From JAGREO01 sp020446285 (GTDB lineage: Bacteria > Pseudomonadota > Alphaproteobacteria > Geminicoccales > Geminicoccaceae), in contig JAWKVP010000011.1 in the NCBI GenBank assembly GCA_041398005.1, positions 62,001 through 126,000 on the forward strand: 64,000 nt of DNA, read 5' to 3'. Below the pieces are notes generated by a model. That model was not told the origin of the DNA. It saw only the letters and a program-made list of their open reading frames with translations, and made no database searches. Position 1 is the stretch's first letter, and every line of letters begins with the position of its first letter. Below, piece by piece: positions 54,818 to 62,799 of this stretch. A program made the position numbers and the translations under genes.

Positions 54818-55741
54818 ATGATTGCGCGCGACGTCCTCCCGGTCCGTACGAGTTCCAAGGCGGAGGTCGCGCGGTTGCTGGCGTCGATCGACCGGCCGCG
54901 GATCGGCACCGCCGAACTGCGGCGGCTGGAGGAGGCGTGGCGGGAGCCGCGCGCTCATGTGGTCGGCCTGACCGGACCGCCGGGCGTCGGCAAGTCGACC
55001 CTCCTCTCCTCGCTCGTCCGTGCATGGCGCGCACGCGGGCGCACGGTGGCCGTCATCGCCGTCGATCCCTCGTCGCGCCTGAGCGGCGGTGCCATTCTCG
55101 GTGACCGCACCCGCCTCGACCTCGATCCCGAGGATGACGGCGTCTTCGTGCGCTCGATGGCCGCGCGCAAGCGGCTCGGCGGGCTTGCGGCACCGGTCTT
55201 CGCCACCATGGTGCTGCTGCGCCCGCTCTTCGACATCGTGCTCATCGAGACGGTGGGTGTGGGTCAGTCGGAGACCGAAATCGCCGATGTCGCCGATACC
55301 GTGCTGCTCGCCATCCAGCCTGCTTCCGGCGACAGCCTGCAGATGATCAAGGCCGGGATCGTCGAGATTCCGCACATCGCCATCGTCACCAAGGCCGATC
55401 TCGGCCGTCATGCCGACGACGCGCTCAAGGCGCTTCTGCCGGTCCTGCGCGGCCGGCGTCCGCTGGAAGGATGGAAGGCCGAGGCGCTCAAGGTCTCGGC
55501 GTCCACCGGCGAGGGCATCGAACGCCTCGTCGAGCGGATCGGGGCGCACGAGACCCTCCTTCGCGATTCCGACCGGCTGGAGCATGTACGCCACCGTCAG
55601 GCCTGCCTGTGGGTGGAGCATCATGTTCGTGACGAATTCGGACGGCGCGGGCTCGAAGCGAGACGGGCCATGCTCGACGGGCTGCGCGGTGACCGTGAGC
55701 GTTCACCGATGACCGCGCTTGCCGCCATTCTCGACGAGTGA
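54818..55741 (+). CDS. MeaB/ArgK-family GTPase
   Basis: A 307-residue G3E P-loop GTPase. Walker A GLTGPPGVGKST lies at about residues 50-61, then VIAVDPSSRLSGGAILGDRTRL, SMAARKRLGGLA, IVLIETVGVGQSETEIADVADT and TKADLG for guanine binding. MeaB protects and reloads adenosylcobalamin mutases such as methylmalonyl-CoA mutase. No mutase gene is in the window, so the client is elsewhere. The start ATG 54818 has GGGAACGG upstream. Confidence 0.92.
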   Translation: MIARDVLPVRTSSKAEVARLLASIDRPRIGTAELRRLEEAWREPRAHVVGLTGPPGVGKSTLLSSLVRAWRARGRTVAVIAVDPSSRLSGGAILGDRTRLDLDPEDDGVFVRSMAARKRLGGLAAPVFATMVLLRPLFDIVLIETVGVGQSETEIADVADTVLLAIQPASGDSLQMIKAGIVEIPHIAIVTKADLGRHADDALKALLPVLRGRRPLEGWKAEALKVSASTGEGIERLVERIGAHETLLRDSDRLEHVRHRQACLWVEHHVRDEFGRRGLEARRAMLDGLRGDRERSPMTALAAILDE

Positions 55742-55762
55742 GCCGCCCGCGGCAGACCCTGC

Positions 55763-55801
55763 AATCAGGGCATCAGGGAAAGCAGGGCAATCAGGGAAAG
55801 C
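55763..55801. repeat. Short direct repeat ATCAGGGAAAGC
   Basis: Two identical 12-base copies at 55772-55783 and 55790-55801, with a partial third (aatcaggg) from 55763, spaced 18 bases, overlap the stop region of the DUF3750 gene. Confidence 0.6.
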
Positions 55802-56546
55802 CGATCCGCCCGATGCCCGGCAGCTTGAGCGCCGGGCGCAGGATGTCGGCGCCGAAGGTCAGGCCGAGCAGGTGCAGTTCCAGCCCCTCATCGGCGGCGA
55901 CGGCCATTCCGAACAGCCCCCTGACGGAAAACTGGTAGCCCGTGCCCGAGGGTGTGGAAGCGTAGAATCCGCCATCGGCGATATAGTCCTTGCCGACCGC
56001 GAGCGGTGGCAGCTCGATCCCGAGACCGCCCGCATGGCGCAACAGATGGGCGGTGAAGGTGTTGGAGTTGGGACCGGGCCAGACGGTATAGCGATCGGGA
56101 TGGGGATAGGCGGCGATGGCCGCGCGCAGGCGCGGAATGGCACGGGCCGCACGCTCGCCGCGCACCTCGCCGATCAGCTGCGGCGGATTGCCGGCCCAGT
56201 AGCCGTCCGGCGAATGGCGGTTGTGGCGAACCGCGAGCACGCCGCGCGAGACGCCAAAACCCACCACATCATAGCGGTCGAAGGCGGGCGCACCCTCCTC
56301 CTTGAACACGATCCAGGTGTGCATCCCGAAGATGCCGCGCCAGCCCCAGGCACGGGCGGCATAGACCTGCACGATCGCCTCGCGTTCGCTGCCCGCATCG
56401 GGGGCGATGCCGGCACTGTCCCAGCGCGCGTCGCTCCAGTGCGTGCGCTCGCCGAGAAAATACAACGCCGCGGCAACGGCGATGCCACCCGCACCGGCGC
56501 AGAGAAGGGCTGCTACTCCCCGGAGCAGGATCGTCAAAAGGGACAT
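55791..56546 (-). CDS. DUF3750 membrane-anchored protein
   Basis: A 251-residue protein with one N-terminal membrane anchor (LLTILLRGVAALLCAGAGGIAVAAALYFL) and a periplasmic domain of DUF3750: AIVQVYAARAWGWRGIFGMHTWIVFK, RYDVVGFGVSRGV, NRHSPDGYWAGNPPQLIGEVRG, YTVWPGPNSNTFTAHLLRHAGG and DYIADGGFYASTPSGTGYQFS. Function unknown; the conserved H, W and N in the central motifs hint at an enzyme. It is convergent with meaB. Confidence 0.88.
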   Translation of the reverse strand: MSLLTILLRGVAALLCAGAGGIAVAAALYFLGERTHWSDARWDSAGIAPDAGSEREAIVQVYAARAWGWRGIFGMHTWIVFKEEGAPAFDRYDVVGFGVSRGVLAVRHNRHSPDGYWAGNPPQLIGEVRGERAARAIPRLRAAIAAYPHPDRYTVWPGPNSNTFTAHLLRHAGGLGIELPPLAVGKDYIADGGFYASTPSGTGYQFSVRGLFGMAVAADEGLELHLLGLTFGADILRPALKLPGIGRIGFP

Positions 56547-56689
56547 GTTCCGCCATCCGCCGAGACATTCCGATGCCGGCCGCCAAAAGGGACTGACCGC
56601 CGCGCGATGCCAAACCCCTGCTTGTCAACCGGCTGGTCAGGCTGCACAAGATCAGCGAGCAGGAGGATCCGCGCCCGCCGGAGGATGAG

Positions 56690-57619
56690 ATGGCGCTTCT
56701 TTGGTACAGCAATGACGATGATCGGCAAGCCTGGAGTGCGGCACTGCGCCGGCTCGAACCGGATCTCGATATCCGCGTGCATACCGATCCGGGGAACATC
56801 GGCGATATCGAGGCAGCACTGGTCTGGCTGCCGCCGCCGGGAATGCTCGCGGGCCTGCCCAACCTCAAGGCCATCTTCTCGCTGGCGGCCGGGGTCGATG
56901 CGATGCTCGGCGATCCGAGCCTGCCGGCGGATGTGCCGCTCTGCCGGATGATCGACCGCTCGCTGACTGACGGAATGACCGAGTTCGTCCTTGCGCGGGT
57001 ATTGCACTATCACCGCGACATGCACATCTACGCCGCGCAGCAGCGGCGGGCGGAATGGAAACTGCACCTGCCGCGCCCGCCCTTCGAACGGCGTGTGGGC
57101 GTGATGGGGCTGGGTGAGCTCGGCACCGCGACCGCGAGGCGACTGGTCGCCAACGGCTTTTCCGTGTCCGGCTGGAGCCGCAGCCGCAGGGATGTCGAGG
57201 GCGTGACCTGCCATGCCGGCAGCGAGGCGTTCGGAACATTCCTCGAAGATGTCGAGATCGTCATCTGTCTCCTGCCGCTCACGAAGGAGACCGAGGGACT
57301 TCTCGACGATCGTTTTTTCCGGGCCCTGCCCGAAGGTGCGTTTCTCGTTCATGTCGGACGCGGCCGGCAGCTGGTGCCGGGAGCATTGCTCGGGGCGCTC
57401 GAAAGCGGCCGGCTCGCCGCGGCGACGATCGATGTCACGCCCGACGAACCGCTCGATCCCGCCTCGCCGCTCTGGCGGCATCCGGGCATCGATATCACGC
57501 CGCACACGGCGAGCTATTGTCACCCGACGACGGCGGCGGAAAACGTGATCGCCAACCTGCGCCGCCTGCGTCGCGGCGAACCGCTCGAGGGCGTCGTCGA
57601 CAGGTCGAGAGGATACTGA
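56690..57619 (+). CDS. D-2-hydroxyacid dehydrogenase, GhrA-like glyoxylate/hydroxypyruvate reductase
   Basis: A 309-residue NAD(P)-dependent reductase. It has the N-terminal WYSND start and LKAIFSLAAGVDAMLGD, the Rossmann motif VGVMGLGELGTATARRL, VICLLPLTKETEGLLD, the catalytic Arg in HVGRGRQLV, Glu/Asp in DVTPDEPLDPASPLW and the catalytic His in ITPHTASYCHP. GhrA enzymes reduce glyoxylate and hydroxypyruvate. It may be cotranscribed with the ParA gene 3 bases after it. Confidence 0.9.
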   Translation: MALLWYSNDDDRQAWSAALRRLEPDLDIRVHTDPGNIGDIEAALVWLPPPGMLAGLPNLKAIFSLAAGVDAMLGDPSLPADVPLCRMIDRSLTDGMTEFVLARVLHYHRDMHIYAAQQRRAEWKLHLPRPPFERRVGVMGLGELGTATARRLVANGFSVSGWSRSRRDVEGVTCHAGSEAFGTFLEDVEIVICLLPLTKETEGLLDDRFFRALPEGAFLVHVGRGRQLVPGALLGALESGRLAAATIDVTPDEPLDPASPLWRHPGIDITPHTASYCHPTTAAENVIANLRRLRRGEPLEGVVDRSRGY

Positions 57620-57622
57620 AGG

Positions 57623-58258
57623 ATGGCAGCCGACATCATCGCCATTGCCCAGCAGAAGGGGGGTGCCGGCAAGACCACCGTCGCCGCCCAGCTCGCCACC
57701 GCGCTGGTCGCCGAGGGTGCAACCGTCGCACTCGTCGACATCGATCCACAGGGCAGTCTCACCGAATGGATGCGGGTGCGCGAGCATCAGGCGCGCGATG
57801 CCGCCGAGATCCGCTTTTCCATGATCGGAGGCTGGCGCCTCGATGCCGAACTCGGGCGATTGTCGCGCGATCACGACATCGTCATCGTCGACAGCGCACC
57901 ACATGCGGAGAGCGATTCGCGCAATGCCATCCGCGCCGCGTCGCTGGTGATCGTTCCCGTCCAGCCGAGCCCGCTCGATGTCTGGGCCTCGAAGGTGACG
58001 GTGGAAACCGCGGTCGCCGATGGCAGGCGCGTGACACTGCTGCTCAATCGCGTCCCGCCGCGTGGCAGGAACCTCGATCAGACCCTTGCGACGATCGCAC
58101 GCGACGGCTATCCGGCGATGACCGCGCGACTCGGCAATCGCCAGGCTTTCGTGACGAGCATGGCGCGCGGGCTCGGTGCGGCCGAGAGCGAACCGCGAAG
58201 CGTCGCCGCCGACGAGGCACGGGCGCTTGCCCATGAGGCCCTGAAGATGATCCGCTGA
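57623..58258 (+). CDS. ParA-family ATPase, orphan (no ParB)
   Basis: A 211-residue ATPase with deviant Walker A AIAQQKGGAGKTTVAAQLA, VDIDPQGSLTEW and IVIVDSAPHAESDSRNAIRAA, plus VIVPVQPSPLDVWASK. The short length and the PSPLDVWA motif match the ParA type used for plasmid-like or protein-cargo positioning (VirC1/ParC/PpfA-like) rather than chromosome segregation. No ParB or cargo gene is adjacent: ghrA-like precedes and gshA follows. Its cargo is unknown. Confidence 0.9.
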   Translation: MAADIIAIAQQKGGAGKTTVAAQLATALVAEGATVALVDIDPQGSLTEWMRVREHQARDAAEIRFSMIGGWRLDAELGRLSRDHDIVIVDSAPHAESDSRNAIRAASLVIVPVQPSPLDVWASKVTVETAVADGRRVTLLLNRVPPRGRNLDQTLATIARDGYPAMTARLGNRQAFVTSMARGLGAAESEPRSVAADEARALAHEALKMIR

Positions 58259-58289
58259 GGCCCGGCCGAAGCGACTGGAGGAAACAAGG

Positions 58290-59663
58290 ATGTCCGCTCC
58301 GCCACAAGGCCAGGGAGAGCCGATCGAGGATCGGCGCCAGCTGGTCGAATATCTCGAGGCCGGCTGCAAACCGAAACAGGACTGGCGCATCGGCACCGAG
58401 CACGAGAAGTTCGGATTCCACAAGGACACGCTCAGGCCGCTCGCCTATGACGAACCCGGCGGCATCCGCGACCTTCTCGAAGGGCTGGCTGCATCCTTCG
58501 ACTGGACGCCCGTCGAGGAGGACGGCAACGTCATAGCGCTCAGGTCCGGCGACGGCAGCTCGATCACGCTGGAGCCGGGCGGACAGTTCGAGCTTTCCGG
58601 CGCACCGCTGGAACACATCCACCATACCTGCAGCGAGGTGCACACCCATCTCGACCAGGTCCGCCAGGTCGCCGACCCGCTCGGCGTAGGCATGATCGGT
58701 CTCGGCTTCCAGCCGAAATGGCGGCGCGACGAGATTCCGTGGATGCCCAAGGGCCGCTACCGCATCATGGGCTCCTACATGCCCAAGGTGGGCTCGCTCG
58801 GTCTCGACATGATGCTGCGCACCTGCACCATCCAGGTCAATCTCGACTTTTCCAGCGAAGCCGACATGGTCAAGAAGTTCCGCGTCGGTCTCGCCATGCA
58901 GCCGCTCGCCACTGCACTCTTCGCCAATTCGCCCTTCACCGACGGCAGGGCCAACGGCTACCAGAGCTATCGAAGCCACATCTGGACCGACACCGATCCC
59001 GACCGCACCGGCGTCCTGCCGTTCGTCTTCGAAGACGGCATGGGCTTCGAGCGCTATGTCGACCACGTCCTCGACGTGCCCATGTACTTCGTCTACCGCG
59101 ACGGCCGGTATGTCGACGCCTCGGGCCAGTCCTTCCGCGATTTCCTCGATGGCAGGCTGCCTGCCCTTCCCGGCGAAAAGCCCACCATCAACGACTGGGC
59201 CGACCATATCACCACGCTCTTCCCCGAAGCCCGGCTCAAGCGTTACATCGAGATGCGCGGTGCGGATGGCGGGCCGTGGCGCAATCTCTGCGCGCTTCCG
59301 GCACTCTGGGTCGGTATCCTCTACCATCAGCACTCGCTTGACGTGGCCTACAATCTCATCAAGGACTGGACGCTCGAGGAGCATCAGATGCTGCGTCGCG
59401 AGGTGCCGCGGACCGGCCTCGCAACGCCCTTCCGCGAGGGTACCGTAGGGGATATGGCGGCGCGCATGCTGTCATGTGCCGAGGCGGGCCTCGAAGCGCG
59501 GAACAGGCCCGACTGGGACGGTCAGACGGACGAGCGCAGATACATTCAAGGGCTGTGGCAAATCGTCAAAACCGGTATCTCCCCCGCACAGGAAATGCTC
59601 GACCGGGTCGAGACCGAGTGGGGCGGCAACGTCGATCCGATCTTCAACGCCTACAGCTACTGA
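58290..59663 (+). CDS. gshA: Glutamate-cysteine ligase, plant/alphaproteobacterial type
   Basis: A 457-residue enzyme making gamma-glutamylcysteine, the first step of glutathione synthesis. It shows WRIGTEHEKFGF, ITLEPGGQFELSGAPLEHIH, YRIMGSYMPKVGSLGLDMMLRTCTIQVNLDFSSE, LFANSPFTDGRANGYQSYRSHIW and YIEMRGADGGPWRN, the pattern of the Arabidopsis/Agrobacterium GCS2 class. It is 31 bases after the ParA gene with a ggaggaaaca ribosome site. gshB is not in the window. Confidence 0.95.
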   Translation: MSAPPQGQGEPIEDRRQLVEYLEAGCKPKQDWRIGTEHEKFGFHKDTLRPLAYDEPGGIRDLLEGLAASFDWTPVEEDGNVIALRSGDGSSITLEPGGQFELSGAPLEHIHHTCSEVHTHLDQVRQVADPLGVGMIGLGFQPKWRRDEIPWMPKGRYRIMGSYMPKVGSLGLDMMLRTCTIQVNLDFSSEADMVKKFRVGLAMQPLATALFANSPFTDGRANGYQSYRSHIWTDTDPDRTGVLPFVFEDGMGFERYVDHVLDVPMYFVYRDGRYVDASGQSFRDFLDGRLPALPGEKPTINDWADHITTLFPEARLKRYIEMRGADGGPWRNLCALPALWVGILYHQHSLDVAYNLIKDWTLEEHQMLRREVPRTGLATPFREGTVGDMAARMLSCAEAGLEARNRPDWDGQTDERRYIQGLWQIVKTGISPAQEMLDRVETEWGGNVDPIFNAYSY

Positions 59664-59685
59664 GCGAACCGGGGGAGATGAAGGC

Positions 59686-61410
59686 ATGAACGAACAGCGC
59701 ACCGGCATGCGTCGCGGGCTCACGAACTATGGCGACGAGGCGTTCTCACTCTATCTGCGCAAGGCGTTCATCAAGGCCATGGGCTATTCCGACGATGCGC
59801 TCGGCCGGCCCGTCATCGGCATCGCCAACACCTTCTCCGCCTACAATGCCTGTCACGCCAACGTTCCGCAGATGGTGGAAGCGGTCAAGCGCGGGGTCAT
59901 GCTCGCCGGCGGCATGCCGCTCGACTTCCCCACCATTTCCCTGCACGAAGCCTTCTCCTTCCCGACCAGCATGTATCTGCGCAATCTCATGGCGATCGAT
60001 ACCGAGGAGATGCTGCGCGCATTGCCGATGGATGCCTGCGTACTCATCGGCGGCTGCGACAAGACCGTCCCGGCCCAGCTCATGGCCGCCGCCAGCGCCG
60101 ACATTCCCGTCATCCAGCTCGTCACCGGACCGATGCTCTCCGGCACCCACCGCGAGGAACGGCTCGGCGCCTGCACCGATTGCCGGCGTCTCTGGGGAGA
60201 CTATCGCGGCGGCCGCATCGACGATGCCGAAATCGCCCGGATCGAGGAACGCCTTGTCCCCACAGCCGGCACCTGCGGCGTGATGGGCACGGCCTCGACC
60301 ATGGCGCTCATGACCGAAGCCCTAGGCATGATGCTTGCGGGCGGTGCCACCATACCAGCCGTCGCCGCCGACCGCCTGCGCCACGCCGAGGCCGCCGGAA
60401 CGCGGGCCATGCAGCTTGCTGCCGAGGGCCTGCGTCCGTCCGCGATCATCACCCCGAAGTCGCTCGAAAACGCGCTGCGCATGCTGCTCGCCGTCGGCGG
60501 TTCGACCAACGGCATCGTCCATCTGACCGCCGTCGCCGGCCGCCTCGGCATCCGCGTCGATCTCGAGGCGTTCGACCGGATCGGCGGCGAAACGCCGGTG
60601 CTCGTCGACCTCAAGCCGAGCGGCCAGAACTATATGGACGACCTGCACAAGGCCGGTGGCAGTGCGACCATCCTGCGCGAGCTGCGCCCGCTCCTGCATC
60701 TCGACTGCATGACCGTTTCCGGCCGCACCCTCGGCGAGGAAATCGACGCCCTGCCGAAGCCCTTTCCGCAAAAAGTCGTTCGCAAACTCGATGATCCGAT
60801 CCACAAGGGCGGCAGCATCGCCTTTCTCAAGGGCAATCTCGCGGGCGACGGTGCCATCATCAAGCAATCCGCTGCCTCCCCGGACCTTCTCGTTCACACC
60901 GGCCGCGCCATCGTCTTCGACGGGCTCGAGGACATGGCCAACCGGCTCGATTCGGACGAACTGGATATACGCGCCGATGACGTGCTTATCCTGCGCAACG
61001 CCGGCCCGAAGGGCGCGCCGGGCATGCCCGAGGCCGGCTATATCCCGATCCCGAAGAAGCTTGCCCGCGCCGGCGTGAAGGACATGGTGCGGATTTCCGA
61101 TTGCCGCATGAGCGGAACCGCGTTCGGCGCCATCGTCCTCCATGCCACCCCCGAAGCCGCCGCCGGCGGCCCGCTCGCCCTCGTGCGCGACGGCGATCCG
61201 GTCACGCTCAACGTGCCCGACAGGCAATTGACGCTCGACATCGGCGAGGAGGAATTCGCCCGCCGTCGCACCGAATGGCAGGCAGGCGCCACCGCCCCCG
61301 ACCTGCGCGGCTACCGCAAGCTCTATCTCGACCACGTTCTCCAGGCTGACGAAGGCGTCGACCTCGACTTCCTCACCCGCCGCCCCTTCACCGCCTCGAC
61401 CCCGGGCTGA
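59686..61410 (+). CDS. IlvD/Edd-family dehydratase (sugar-acid dehydratase subgroup)
   Basis: A 574-residue Fe-S dehydratase. Motifs are GIANTFSAYNACHANVPQM, the cluster-binding GGCDKTVPAQLMAAAS with Cys, TDCRRLW, TAGTCGVMGTASTMALMTEALGM, LAVGGSTNGIVHLTAVAGRLG, KGNLAGDGAIIK, PGMPEAGYIPIPKKLARAGVKDMVRISDCRMSGTAFG and HATPEAAAGGPLALV. The TCGVMGTASTM form and HTPEAA-type end are typical of pentonate/arabonate dehydratases rather than of branched-chain IlvD, so a sugar-acid substrate is more likely. ATG 59686 follows GGGGGAG and keeps the full family start. Confidence 0.9.
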   Translation: MNEQRTGMRRGLTNYGDEAFSLYLRKAFIKAMGYSDDALGRPVIGIANTFSAYNACHANVPQMVEAVKRGVMLAGGMPLDFPTISLHEAFSFPTSMYLRNLMAIDTEEMLRALPMDACVLIGGCDKTVPAQLMAAASADIPVIQLVTGPMLSGTHREERLGACTDCRRLWGDYRGGRIDDAEIARIEERLVPTAGTCGVMGTASTMALMTEALGMMLAGGATIPAVAADRLRHAEAAGTRAMQLAAEGLRPSAIITPKSLENALRMLLAVGGSTNGIVHLTAVAGRLGIRVDLEAFDRIGGETPVLVDLKPSGQNYMDDLHKAGGSATILRELRPLLHLDCMTVSGRTLGEEIDALPKPFPQKVVRKLDDPIHKGGSIAFLKGNLAGDGAIIKQSAASPDLLVHTGRAIVFDGLEDMANRLDSDELDIRADDVLILRNAGPKGAPGMPEAGYIPIPKKLARAGVKDMVRISDCRMSGTAFGAIVLHATPEAAAGGPLALVRDGDPVTLNVPDRQLTLDIGEEEFARRRTEWQAGATAPDLRGYRKLYLDHVLQADEGVDLDFLTRRPFTASTPG

Positions 61411-61551
61411 TCCGCGCCTGAAATCACCGGCCCCGCAAGGTATCCATCCGCTCCCCTGTCGTTCGGGGACGGTTCCGGGTGCTGGATGCCCTCGTCGTGT
61501 ATAAGATTAATTTCCTTGACTTGAGGAGTCGGTCATGCGACATATGCGAGC

Positions 61552-62385
61552 ATGTCCATGACCGATGCGATGCTTCCCACCGTCGAATTCTGCCAGCGCC
61601 TGCTCGTGCGCGTGGGGCGGTGGGGGTCGATGCGGCTTCTGGCCGGTTGCTGGGCCCTTGCGGTGGAGCGTGATCCGCGCGGGGTTCTTGCGGGCATGAG
61701 CGAGCCGGACAGGCGGATGACGATGCGGATGCCGCACATCCAGCCGCTGGTCGAGCTGTTTCGCAAGACCTGCCGCGGGGACAGCAAGGAGCTTGCGGGG
61801 CTGCTTCTGCCGCTGGCGCATGACTGGCTGGAGGAGATCCGCGAGCGGTTCCGCAGCGATGGTCACGATGGCGGGACGAATGCGCTTTTGTGGCTCGAAC
61901 GGGCCGACGAGCGTTCGAAAGAGGGTCCGCTGCTGAGCCTGCTGCGTACGGTTCTGGTGCATATCGGCCGGCCGAAGCGGGTGGTGGAGCGGCAACCGGA
62001 CGGGCCTGTGGAAAGCGATGAGGAGCGTGACGAACGCCTGCGGCGTCAGGCGCAGGAACGGTTCCAGCGCAGCCTGTCGCCGGAATGGCGCGAACGGCTG
62101 ATGCGTGCGCGCGGCCGGCGGCAGCTGGTTCAGGATCTCACCCATACCCTCTATGACCAGCTGTACTCAATCGGCTGGCACGAAATCCACGAGGCCGAGA
62201 AGGCGAAAACGGAGGCGAACGCGGAAGCTGCGAACGAAGCGGCGGCGCTACCACCACGGGACGAGAATATCCCACCGGAGACCGAGTCATTCGGATCCGC
62301 TCCGCTGGACTCCGCAGCATTACCGGAATCCGCCCCGCCCGATTCCGCACCACCGAAGGCCCAGGGCCCACCACCCCACGGCTGA
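61552..62385 (+). CDS. Hypothetical protein, charged helical, Pro-rich C-terminus
   Basis: A 277-residue soluble protein I do not recognise. Residues 1-200 are predicted helical and rich in Arg, Glu and Leu (for example CQRLLVRVGRWGSMRLLAGC, LLLPLAHDWLEEIRERF, DEERDERLRRQAQERFQ). The last 70 are low-complexity Ala/Pro/Ser/Glu. The start could be ATG 61552, 61558 or 61567. It stands alone after ilvD-like, with an AT-rich promoter-like stretch (61500-61530) upstream. No operon partner. Confidence 0.65.
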   Translation: MSMTDAMLPTVEFCQRLLVRVGRWGSMRLLAGCWALAVERDPRGVLAGMSEPDRRMTMRMPHIQPLVELFRKTCRGDSKELAGLLLPLAHDWLEEIRERFRSDGHDGGTNALLWLERADERSKEGPLLSLLRTVLVHIGRPKRVVERQPDGPVESDEERDERLRRQAQERFQRSLSPEWRERLMRARGRRQLVQDLTHTLYDQLYSIGWHEIHEAEKAKTEANAEAANEAAALPPRDENIPPETESFGSAPLDSAALPESAPPDSAPPKAQGPPPHG

Positions 62386-62565
62386 GCCACCCATCCACCT
62401 GCCGGAATTCCCCGCCCGCGACGGAGCACCCGTCCTGCGGGTCCTGTGGCATGAATATTCCACATTTCAGGATTTATGCCGATCTGCTAGCGTTCGGTCG
62501 AGGGGGTGCCTGTTTTAACAGCTTGCAAACTGGCGTGCGATACAACCGGGCATTGGTGTAGATAC

Positions 62566-62778
62566 ATGAACGGCCCGGTCTTCCTGCGGGAATCGCTCCG
62601 GTCGACGGTCGAGACGGTGATCGAAGATGCATACGGGATGGTCAATGCTGCACTTCGCGCGGACCTGCTGGATGGAAACGATCTGACCGGGCTCATGGTT
62701 GAGCATGATGTCGGCGTGCGCTCCAGTCGTGTCCTGGAGTTCAAACGCCTCGACGAGGATTTCTTCTCGGAAGAGTGA
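62566..62778 (+). CDS. Small hypothetical protein
   Basis: A 70-residue acidic ORF (GPVFLRESLRSTVETVIEDAYG...VRSSRVLEFKRLDEDFFSEE) with a hydrophobic-patterned helix. ATG 62566 has GGTG upstream; a GTG at 62506 would add 20 unconvincing residues. I do not recognise it. It is kept because it lies in a 400-base interval otherwise empty and ends just before the convergent TPR gene. Confidence 0.4.
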   Translation: MNGPVFLRESLRSTVETVIEDAYGMVNAALRADLLDGNDLTGLMVEHDVGVRSSRVLEFKRLDEDFFSEE

Positions 62779-62799
62779 CGATCATCCGGCACGGCCATC

